This document shows, in pieces, positions 1 to 6,424 of a stretch of DNA of 6,424 nucleotides. Position 1 is the stretch's first letter. Each line of letters begins with the position of its first letter. The notes under the pieces were generated by a model, which ran no database searches, was not told the DNA's origin, and worked only from the letters and a program-made list of their open reading frames with translations. Origin of the DNA: Streptomyces katrae (GTDB taxonomy: Bacteria; Actinomycetota; Actinomycetes; Streptomycetales; Streptomycetaceae); NCBI RefSeq assembly GCF_000966975.1, contig NZ_JZWV01000571.1, forward strand, positions 1 through 6,424, given 5' to 3'. The position numbers and the translations under genes are program-made.

Positions 1-1
1 T

Positions 2-469
2 GCGGGCAGGACCGCCCGCGTCCTGCTGGCTCCCCTCCTCGTGGCGGTGCTGCTCGGCGCGGGCACCGACGGCTCCGGCGAGACCGTCTCCCTCGACGGC
101 GACCGCCCCGGCGAGCGGCTCGACGTCACCCTCACCCGGGTCGTGGACCCCGCGGGCCCGGAGCCGGCGAGCGGGGGCGAGCGTCTGGTCGCCGTGGAAC
201 TGCGTCTGGAGAACACCGGAACCGTGCCGTACGAGGACTCCCCCGCTCCGGCCGCGCACCTCCTCGACACCACCGGGCGGCGGTTCACCGGGCTCAGCGC
301 CCCCACGGACGCGGGCCCGCCCCTCCCCGGCACCGTCACCCTCGCCCCGGGCCGTTCGGCCGCGGGCTACGTCGTCTTCCGGCTGCCGCGGGAAGCCCGT
401 CCGGCGGCGGTGCAGTTCGCCCTGGACGCCGGGCTCGGGGACGACGTCGCCCACTGGAGCCTCTCCTGA
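2..469 (+). CDS. DUF4352-like secreted or membrane-anchored protein, 5' end cut off
   Basis: The frame is open from base 2 to a TGA at 467-469, giving 155 visible residues; the true start must lie left of the window, although a GTG at 41 sits in frame. The first visible residues form a hydrophobic stretch (VLLAPLLVAVLLGAG, about residues 7-21), which reads as the core of a signal peptide or a membrane anchor. No lipobox cysteine follows it. The rest resembles the small beta-sandwich of DUF4352/telokin-like extracellular proteins: GERLDVTLTRV, then LVAVELRLENTGTVPY, then a PGTVTLAPGRSAAGYVVFRLP stretch close to the end (shown here in part only by its key pattern of alternating beta strands and a glycine-rich turn). 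Such proteins are usually exported and of unknown function. It runs in the same direction as the cholesterol oxidase gene 104 bp downstream, but that gap holds its own promoter candidate. Family assignment is from fold-like pattern only and is moderate. Confidence 0.6.
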   Translation, partial: AGRTARVLLAPLLVAVLLGAGTDGSGETVSLDGDRPGERLDVTLTRVVDPAGPEPASGGERLVAVELRLENTGTVPYEDSPAPAAHLLDTTGRRFTGLSAPTDAGPPLPGTVTLAPGRSAAGYVVFRLPREARPAAVQFALDAGLGDDVAHWSLS

Positions 470-510
470 ACGCCTGCCGGAACCGGCCGGAAATTACCTC
501 GACGTATCTA

Positions 511-2235
<1,725 letters not shown>

Positions 2236-2255
2236 CGGAGGACGGTCACGGTCAC

Positions 2256-2295
2256 CGGGGCCGGCCGGGGCGCGCGCCGCGCCCGGCCGGCCCCG
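2256..2295. terminator. Strong GC hairpin, probable bidirectional terminator
   Basis: Bases 2256-2269 pair perfectly with 2282-2295 (14 bp, all G-C). After a one-base bulge at 2281, three more pairs (2270-2272 with 2278-2280) close a 5-nt loop. It begins 21 bp after the choA stop and ends 7 bp before the stop of the convergent AhpD-like gene. It lacks a T-tract on either strand, as is common in high-GC actinobacteria, and could serve both transcripts. A short tandem (CGGTCA twice, 2243-2254) sits just upstream of it. Confidence 0.7.
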
Positions 2296-2302
2296 CCGCC
2301 GT

Positions 2303-2782
2303 TCAGCTCCCCGGCAGCACACAGACGCTGTCGAGGCCCAGGACGTGGTTGAGCCGGCCGAACGCGAGCCAGGAGCCGATGCTCATGCTCAGCTCCACGA
2401 TCTCCACCTGGCTGTAGTGCGCGGTCATCCGCTCCCAGAACTCCTCGTCGAGGTTGTGGTGGTCCAGGGCGTAGCGCTCGGCGTACTCGGCGGCCAGCCG
2501 GGTGCGGTCGTCGAAGGCGGGCGTGGTGCGCCATTCGGTGACCGCGTCGGCGAAGCCCTCCTCGACCTTCTCCCCGTCCCGGTCGGTGCGCCAGTCGAGG
2601 CAGAAGACGCATCCGTTGATCTGCGCGATGCGCAGCCGGGCCGCCTCGAACTCGCGCAGGCCCAGGGTGGTGTGGGCGTAGACCGACAGGGAGAAGTTGG
2701 CCGCCGCCATGCCGATGCCCGGGACCAGATCGCCCCATACGTACTCGATGGGGTGCTGTCCGTCGGGGACGTCGATCCTCAT
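2303..2782 (-). CDS. AhpD-like / carboxymuconolactone decarboxylase family protein
   Basis: The protein has 159 residues and is mostly helical. It carries the CxxC motif of the AhpD branch of the CMD superfamily in INGCVFCLDW (C58, C61), preceded at the expected distance by E46 (E-x11-C). Members are often alkylhydroperoxidase-like or thiol-disulfide redox proteins, but many have no known substrate. The histidine normally four residues after the second cysteine (CxxCxxxH) is replaced by R65, so classical AhpD peroxidase chemistry is uncertain. The C-terminal LNHVLGLD resembles the end of other family members. The start ATG at 2782 overlaps the stop of the upstream dehydrogenase as ATGA, and a good Shine-Dalgarno lies in that gene's 3' end, so the two are probably translationally coupled. 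The gene is convergent with choA across a shared hairpin. There is no signal peptide, so it is cytoplasmic. The family is sure; the function is not. Confidence 0.88.
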   Translation of the reverse strand: MRIDVPDGQHPIEYVWGDLVPGIGMAAANFSLSVYAHTTLGLREFEAARLRIAQINGCVFCLDWRTDRDGEKVEEGFADAVTEWRTTPAFDDRTRLAAEYAERYALDHHNLDEEFWERMTAHYSQVEIVELSMSIGSWLAFGRLNHVLGLDSVCVLPGS

Positions 2783-3861
2783 GGCTGTTTCCTTCCGAGT
2801 TTGCCGACTGCGGGGCGCAGCGGGACGTCGAGGGCGTCGTAGAGCCCGGGTTCCGCCTCCACCAGCCAGTCGATGGCCCCGACCAGCCGCCCGACGGCGG
2901 TGGCGTTGCCGCCCGCCGAGCGGTTCTCGCCCTCGTCGGTGGCCTCGACGGTCACCTCGATGCGGGGGCGGCCCTCGATGACGACCCGGTGGGCTCCGGC
3001 GCCGCCGTCGGGCGGGGCGGGCCAGTCGGGGGCGCAGGAGGCGTGGATGCGGGTGACGTGTTCGATGACGATGCGGGGTTCGCCGGCGACGATGCCCTGG
3101 ACCTCGAAGCGGATGGCGCCCTGGGTGCCGGCCTGGAACTCCCCCATGGTGGGGGTGGTGACGGTGGTGTCGAGGGCGCGCCGGTCGGAGGTCTCGCGGA
3201 TCTCGTCGAGTTCGACGCCGAGGGCGCGGGCCATCATCCGGATCTGGCCGCCCCACACCATGGTCGGGACCGAGGGCATGAGCATCATCGGCTCCTCGTC
3301 CATGGGCCGGCCCATGCCGACCAGGTCGCGGACGGAGTCCGGCTGGTCGTAGGTGGAGTAGTCGAAGATCTCCTGGCAGCGGATCGCGTCCACGGTGGTG
3401 CCCAGTCCGCTCAGCAGGAGCGGGAGCACGTCGTTGCCCCAGCCGGGGTCGACGCCGGAGGCGAAGAGCGAGCCGCCGCCCTCGGCTATCGCCGCCAGGA
3501 CCGGGTCGCGGAACTCCGGCGGGGCGCTGCGGTGGTCGTAGAGCGTGTAGAGGGCCGGGCTGACGACGGCCGCGCCCGCCGTGATGGCGCGGGTGATGTC
3601 GGCGAGGGCGTCGTCGGGGCGGACGTCGCCTGACGCGGCGTAGACGACGGCGGCGGGACGGGCCGCGAGCACCGCCCCGATGTCGTCGGTCGCCGCCACC
3701 CCCAGCCGGCGGTCGAGCCCGGCGAGTTCGCCCGCGTCGCGGCCGATCTTGGCGGGGTTGTGGACGATCACTGCCGTGAGTTCGAGCGCCGGGTGGGCCT
3801 CGACGGCGCGGATCGCCGCGCGGCCTACGTTGCCCGTGCCCCAGACCACCGTGGGAATCAT
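2779..3861 (-). CDS. NAD(P)-dependent dehydrogenase, DapB-like N-domain with 2,4-diaminopentanoate dehydrogenase-like C-domain
   Basis: The protein has 360 residues. It begins immediately with a Rossmann strand and glycine loop, VVWGTGNVGRAAI (G8, G10, G13), which fixes the ATG at 3861 as the natural start, although the frame is open further upstream. The first 130 or so residues look like a dihydrodipicolinate reductase-type cofactor domain. The remainder (for example SGVDPGWGNDVLPLLLSG at about 134-151 and the MGEFQAG segment at 239-245) matches the group annotated as dihydrodipicolinate reductase or 2,4-diaminopentanoate dehydrogenase-like in actinobacteria. This group includes native amine dehydrogenases, but most members have no assigned substrate, and it is not the lysine-pathway DapB. 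The segment VVSPALYTL (99-107) falls where amine-active relatives carry a catalytic glutamate, and none is present, so the reaction may be on a keto or hydroxy compound. It is the first gene of a coupled unit with the AhpD-like protein. No Shine-Dalgarno precedes it; a -10 hexamer placed for a leaderless transcript does. Confidence 0.85.
   Translation of the reverse strand: MIPTVVWGTGNVGRAAIRAVEAHPALELTAVIVHNPAKIGRDAGELAGLDRRLGVAATDDIGAVLAARPAAVVYAASGDVRPDDALADITRAITAGAAVVSPALYTLYDHRSAPPEFRDPVLAAIAEGGGSLFASGVDPGWGNDVLPLLLSGLGTTVDAIRCQEIFDYSTYDQPDSVRDLVGMGRPMDEEPMMLMPSVPTMVWGGQIRMMARALGVELDEIRETSDRRALDTTVTTPTMGEFQAGTQGAIRFEVQGIVAGEPRIVIEHVTRIHASCAPDWPAPPDGGAGAHRVVIEGRPRIEVTVEATDEGENRSAGGNATAVGRLVGAIDWLVEAEPGLYDALDVPLRPAVGKLGRKQP
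2791..2796 (-). promoter_or_regulatory. Ribosome binding site of the AhpD-like gene
   Basis: On the minus strand GGAAGG (2796 down to 2791) stands 8 nt before the ATG at 2782. It lies inside the last codons of the upstream dehydrogenase gene and supports both the chosen start and reinitiation after the overlapping stop. Confidence 0.7.
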
Positions 3862-3867
3862 GCGCGG

Positions 3868-3873
3868 AGGGTA
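3868..3873 (-). promoter_or_regulatory. -10 element for leaderless transcription of the dehydrogenase gene
   Basis: On the minus strand TACCCT (3873 down to 3868) fits the TANNNT -10 consensus and ends 6 nt before the A of the ATG at 3861, exactly where the -10 of a leaderless transcript should be. The same interval is pyrimidine-rich on the sense strand and has no Shine-Dalgarno. No convincing -35 is seen (TGGGCT lies at about the right distance). Confidence 0.5.
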
Positions 3874-3980
3874 GCGACGGGGCGCGGAGGAGCCCAGGGG
3901 CGTGGAGGAGGTTTTTCGAGCGGGCCGCGCCCTGGACTCCGGGCACGGAGAAAGGATTCGGCGGGTCGAGCCGCACCCCG

Positions 3981-3986
3981 TACGCT
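3981..3986 (+). promoter_or_regulatory. Possible -10 element for the serpin gene
   Basis: TACGCT at 3981-3986 matches TANNNT and lies 8 nt before the ATG at 3995, so transcription could begin at or just before the start codon. No Shine-Dalgarno precedes that ATG. The -35 candidate (TTCGGC at 3957-3962, 18-bp spacer) is poor. The 133-bp interval 3862-3994 lies between divergent genes, so it should hold promoters for both. Confidence 0.35.
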
Positions 3987-3994
3987 CCCCCGGC

Positions 3995-5302
3995 ATGAGC
4001 ATGAGGAATTCGACGGTGCGGGCGGTCAACCGGCTGACGGCGCACTGGGCCGGGGCCCACCGGGGCGACGCCGGAACGGTGTTCACCGCGGCCGGGGTCT
4101 GGCCGCTGCTCGCCCCGCTCGCGGACGGGGCGGCGGGCCCGGCCCGGGCGGAGCTGGCGGAGGCCCTGGGCATGCCCGCCGAGCGGGCGGCGGGGGCCGC
4201 ACGGGAACTGCTGGCCGCACTGGACGGCGTACGGGGGCTGCGGGCGGCGGCGGGCCTGTGGACCCGGGCGGACCTGCCCCTGGAGGCGGCCTGGCTGGAG
4301 CGGCTGGCGCCGGGCAGCCACGGCACCCTGAGCGGTGGCGCGGAGGCCGACCACAAGGCGCTGGACGCGTGGGCCGACCGGCAGACGGACGGGCTGGTCA
4401 GGCAGATGCCGGTCACGCTGACCGAGGGGCCGGACGGGACGAGGCTGGTGCTGGCTTCGGCCCTCGCGCTGAAGACGAGGTGGATCCGGCCGTTCACGGA
4501 ATGGCCCGGTGAGGCGGCCGAGGGCCCGTGGGCCGGGCGGCCCCTGCGGATGCTGCACCGTTTCAGCCGGCTGCAGGACCGGGTCGGGGTGGCGGAGGGG
4601 CCGGCGGGGGCGGTGACCCTGCTGGAGGTCGTCGGGAACACGGGGGTGGACGTCCACCTCCTGCTGGGCGAGCCGGGCGCCGGGTCCGGCGCGGTCCTCA
4701 CCACCGGGATCGAGGCCGTCACCCGGTCCCGGCCGGTCGTCCCCGCGAGCCTGCTCCCGGCGGGCCGCCCCGCCCCCGGCCTCTCCATCGGCACGGAGCT
4801 CGCCCAGACCCCCGGGCCCCGGCTCGCGGTGAGGACTCCCGCCTTCGAGGTACGGGCCGTGCACGATCTCGGCGAGCGGGCCCGGATGTTCGGCCTGGAG
4901 GCGGCGCGGGACTCGCGCCGGAGCCACTTCCCCGGGGTCAGCTCCGCTCCTCTGGCCGTCGGCTCCGCTCAGCAGTCGGCGGTGGCGTGGTTCCACGCGG
5001 AGGGGTTCGAGGCCGCCGCGGTCACCGCGATCAGCGCGGTCGGGGCCGGTGTACCGCCCCGGACCCGCTACCGCGTCCGCCGCACCGAGGTGTCCTTCGA
5101 CCGCCCCTTCGGCTTCCTGGCCGTCCACCGCACCTCGCGGCTGGTCCTGGCGGCGGGCTGGGTCAGCGATCCGGTCCCGTACGCGGAGCCACCGGAGAAG
5201 ACGGAGGAGGAGAAGAGGCGGGAGGAAGAGGAAGCGGACGCGCAGTGGGAGGAAGAGGAGCGGGCGGCGGCAGCGTCGCGGCCAGCGCCGCCGTCTCCGT
5301 GA
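3995..5302 (+). CDS. Serpin family protein with acidic C-terminal extension
   Basis: From the ATG at 3995 the protein has 435 residues. Serpins are suicide inhibitors of serine or cysteine proteases that trap the enzyme by inserting a cleaved reactive loop into a central sheet. The fold is traceable: TVFTAAGVWPLLAPLADGA (28-46) for the first helix region, ALDAWADRQTDGLV (122-135) for the IN.WV...T.G motif, VLASALALKTRWIRPF (152-167) for the NAiyFKg.W..pF strand, the hinge EGFEAAAVTA (336-345), and FDRPFGFLAVHRTSRLVLAAGWV (368-390, quoted here as separate family blocks FDRPF and LAAGWV). By alignment of spacing with antitrypsin (17 residues from the hinge glycine to the PP pair) P1 would be A351 and P1' G352. 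The hinge has phenylalanine (F338) at P14 where inhibitors have Thr or Ser. There is no signal peptide. Residues 396-435 are a Glu/Lys/Arg-rich then Pro-rich tail absent from ordinary serpins and antisense to the kinase gene. Other starts are possible at ATG 4001 and at GTG 4016, the latter with the only good ribosome binding site. Confidence 0.85.
   Translation: MSMRNSTVRAVNRLTAHWAGAHRGDAGTVFTAAGVWPLLAPLADGAAGPARAELAEALGMPAERAAGAARELLAALDGVRGLRAAAGLWTRADLPLEAAWLERLAPGSHGTLSGGAEADHKALDAWADRQTDGLVRQMPVTLTEGPDGTRLVLASALALKTRWIRPFTEWPGEAAEGPWAGRPLRMLHRFSRLQDRVGVAEGPAGAVTLLEVVGNTGVDVHLLLGEPGAGSGAVLTTGIEAVTRSRPVVPASLLPAGRPAPGLSIGTELAQTPGPRLAVRTPAFEVRAVHDLGERARMFGLEAARDSRRSHFPGVSSAPLAVGSAQQSAVAWFHAEGFEAAAVTAISAVGAGVPPRTRYRVRRTEVSFDRPFGFLAVHRTSRLVLAAGWVSDPVPYAEPPEKTEEEKRREEEEADAQWEEEERAAAASRPAPPSP
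4003..4008 (+). promoter_or_regulatory. Shine-Dalgarno pointing to an internal GTG start of the serpin
   Basis: GAGGAA at 4003-4008 is 7 nt from an in-frame GTG at 4016 (residue 8 of the longer form). It is the only recognisable ribosome binding site near the 5' end, so translation may begin at 4016 rather than at 3995 or 4001. Either start leaves the serpin fold complete. Confidence 0.35.
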
Positions 5303-6226
5303 AGGAGGGGACGCGGCCCGTGCCGCCCCGGCCCGACACCGACAGGGAGGCCGCCGCCACCCCGAGGGCCACCGCCTCCGGGAGGGGGTCGCCGAGGGCG
5401 AGCCGGGCGGTGGCGGTGCCGGTGAAGCAGTCCCCGGCGCCGGTGGCGTCGACCGGCTCGGGGTTCACCGGCACGGGGTGGTGGGCCGCCCGGACGCCCT
5501 CGTCCAGGAGCAGCCGGCCGGCCCCGGCGGTGACGGCGACGGCGCGGGCGCCCAGGGCCCGGTAGCGGGCGGCGGCCGTGACCGGATCGGCGGTGCCGAC
5601 CAGCGCGAGGGCGTCGGCGGGGCAGGAGGACTTGAGCAGCCCGGTCAGCGGGGCCATCGCCGCCAGCAGGGAGCGGGCCCCGGCCCGACCGGTCAGCCGG
5701 GGGCGGAAGTTGGGGTCGTACGTGACGTGGCCGCCGGCCCCGTGGACGGTGCGGGCGGCGGCGAGCACCGCCTCGCGGCTGCTCGGGGAGAGCGCGCCGG
5801 CGATCCCGCCGGTGATCAGCGCCCGGGTCCCGGTCAGCAGTTCCCGCCAGGCCTCGACGTGGGACGGGGAGAGGGTGGATCCGGCGCTGCGGGTGCGCCA
5901 GTAGACGAACTCGCGCTCCCCGTCGGTGTCCGCGCTGAGCAGGTAGGCGCCGTTGGGGTGGGGGGCGCGGTGGACGTGGGAGACGTCCACTCCCAGCTCG
6001 GCGGCCCGGCGCAGCAGCGGGAGGCTCAGCTCCTCCTCGCCGACGACCGCGAGCAGTGCGGTCCGCGCCCCGGCGGCCGCGGCGGCGGCAGCGGCGTTGA
6101 GGGCGTGGAGATCCGGGCGGCGGTCCCGTCGGCGGCCTCGCGCAGCGGGGCCTCGGCATGGATCTCGACGAGCACCTCGCCGAGCACGAGGACGTCGTAC
6201 GGCCCGTCGGCCGGGAAGGCGGCCAC
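5163..6226 (-). pseudogene. kdgK: PfkB-family sugar kinase, probable 2-keto-3-deoxygluconate kinase, frameshifted
   Basis: An N-terminal piece starts at the GTG at 6226 (YDVLVLGEVLVEIHAEAPL, 40 residues to about 6107) in one frame. The body, from about 6107 (HALNAAAAAAAAGARTALL) to the TGA at 5163, lies in another. Together they make one PfkB kinase of about 354 residues. The body has NGAYLL and YWRTRSA, as in kinases that bind the carboxylate of KDG, then YDPNFRPRLT, and the anion-hole and catalytic motif DATGAGD (5430-5450, catalytic Asp codon 5430-5432). The active enzyme would phosphorylate 2-keto-3-deoxygluconate to KDPG. The junction at 6105-6113 falls where the family has a substrate-binding (S/G)GDxxN-type motif; only xALN remains, so a deletion of about 10 bp (1 mod 3) is a better fit than a one-base slip. 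The last 34 residues are a Pro/Ser-rich extension, and the final 140 bp overlap the serpin gene antisense. It could be a real pseudogene, a sequencing or assembly error, or, least likely, a recoded gene. Confidence 0.8.
5220..5259 (+). repeat. Purine-rich direct repeat, 27-nt period, in the serpin tail
   Basis: The 13-mer GGGAGGAAGAGGA occurs at 5220-5232 and again at 5247-5259. The offset of 27 nt equals nine codons, so the serpin reads two related nonapeptides, REEEEADAQ and WEEEERAAA. The surrounding stretch, roughly 5195-5262, is almost all purine on the plus strand. It encodes the acidic serpin tail on one strand and a Pro/Ser-rich kinase tail on the other. Confidence 0.75.
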
Positions 6227-6228
6227 GG

Positions 6229-6424
6229 CTACGCCTGCGCGCGCGGTGCGGCAACGGGCCCCGCGTCGGGCGCGGCCCGTCCCGGCTCCGGCGCACGGGG
6301 TGGCGAGCCGCCGGACGCGGCCGGGTACGCCGCCAGGTCGGCGAAGAGGGCCGCGAGTTCCTCCGGGTGCGTCGGCAGGCCGGTGCCGACGCCGACCGCG
6401 GTCGCGCCCGCCGCGAGCCAGGTG
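6229..6424 (-). CDS. C-terminal end of a KDPG/KHG aldolase-like protein, 5' end cut off
   Basis: A minus-strand frame is open from the right edge to a TAG at 6229-6231, giving about 64 residues. The first visible part, WLAAGATAVGVGTGL, is the last barrel strand and phosphate-binding loop seen in 2-keto-3-deoxy-6-phosphogluconate / 4-hydroxy-2-oxoglutarate aldolases (Eda type), which split KDPG into pyruvate and glyceraldehyde-3-phosphate. It is followed by a helix (PEELAALFADLAAY) and a tail of some 30 residues rich in Ala, Pro and Gly that is longer than usual for the family. Only 2 bp separate its stop from the GTG of the kinase, so the two are one transcriptional unit with the aldolase first. 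The kinase neighbour is a large part of the reason for this call; other TIM-barrel phosphate-binding enzymes would also end in such a motif. Confidence 0.55.
   Translation of the reverse strand, partial: TWLAAGATAVGVGTGLPTHPEELAALFADLAAYPAASGGSPPRAPEPGRAAPDAGPVAAPRAQA

Noticed and set aside
7..70. Lipoprotein signal for the left-edge protein
   Set aside because: The hydrophobic stretch ends in LLGAGTDGS with no cysteine, so no lipobox is present in the visible part.
476..490. Short GCCGG-AA-CCGGC inverted repeat after the first gene as a terminator
   Set aside because: The arms are five bases with a two-base loop and no T-tract. This is too weak to call in DNA of this composition.
2242..2255. 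CGGTCA tandem before the hairpin as an operator
   Set aside because: It has only two short copies, located after the choA stop and far from any start codon.
2345..3874. Several plus-strand frames across the dehydrogenase and AhpD-like genes
   Set aside because: They are antisense to supported genes and encode only low-complexity sequence.
3902..3994. Upstream GTG start for the serpin at 3902
   Set aside because: It lies in the divergent promoter region, lacks a ribosome binding site, and adds 31 residues with no serpin similarity. The GGAGGAGG at 3904-3911 has no start codon at a suitable distance.
3862..4794. In-frame 5' extension of the dehydrogenase to about 4794 on the minus strand
   Set aside because: The Rossmann strand begins at the ATG at 3861, and everything upstream is Ser/Arg/Pro-rich and antisense to the serpin.
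2303..5128. A 941-codon minus-strand open frame ending in the AhpD-like sequence, suggesting a large fusion protein
   Set aside because: Only the last 159 codons look like protein. The upstream part is Arg/Pro/Gly-rich shadow of the dehydrogenase and serpin genes, and the ATG at 2782 has its own ribosome binding site.
4528..6159. Large plus- and minus-strand frames rich in Arg, Pro and Gly over the serpin and kinase
   Set aside because: They are out-of-frame shadows of the two recognised genes with no motif of their own.

Overview
The window looks like chromosomal DNA from a Streptomyces or a close actinobacterial relative. By eye the base composition is well above 70% G+C with strongly GC-biased third codon positions. 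The gene content fits too: a Tat-exported cholesterol oxidase of the Streptomyces ChoA type, an actinobacterial-style serpin, and a sugar-acid kinase next to a KDPG-type aldolase. There are no tRNA or rRNA genes, CRISPR arrays, transposases or phage genes. Most of the sequence is coding.

Layout from left to right: (1) the 3' end of a secreted or membrane-anchored DUF4352-like protein (+, cut by the left edge); (2) a 104-bp gap with a plausible promoter and Shine-Dalgarno; (3) choA (+), cholesterol oxidase with a twin-arginine signal; (4) a very strong GC hairpin between convergent genes, probably a shared terminator; (5) a two-gene leftward unit in which an NAD(P)-binding dehydrogenase of the dihydrodipicolinate reductase / 2,4-diaminopentanoate dehydrogenase type overlaps by ATGA an AhpD/carboxymuconolactone decarboxylase-like protein; (6) a 133-bp divergent promoter region with a -10-like hexamer close to the start codon on each side; (7) a serpin gene (+) with an acidic low-complexity tail; (8) a leftward PfkB-family kinase, probably 2-keto-3-deoxygluconate kinase, whose reading frame is broken near its 5' end and whose 3' end overlaps the serpin antisense by 140 bp; (9) the 3' end of what looks like a KDPG aldolase (-), cut by the right edge and only 2 bp from the kinase start.

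The kinase and aldolase would together take 2-keto-3-deoxygluconate to pyruvate and glyceraldehyde-3-phosphate, but the kinase appears disrupted. Cholesterol oxidase acts outside the cell on 3-beta-hydroxysterols and releases hydrogen peroxide. The convergent dehydrogenase/AhpD-like pair is a co-translated unit whose substrate cannot be told from sequence. I do not see a clearly new multi-gene system. The points most worth a second look are the broken kinase, the antisense overlap in which both proteins carry unusual tails, the non-canonical serpin reactive loop, and the dehydrogenase/AhpD-like pair whose expected catalytic residues appear altered.
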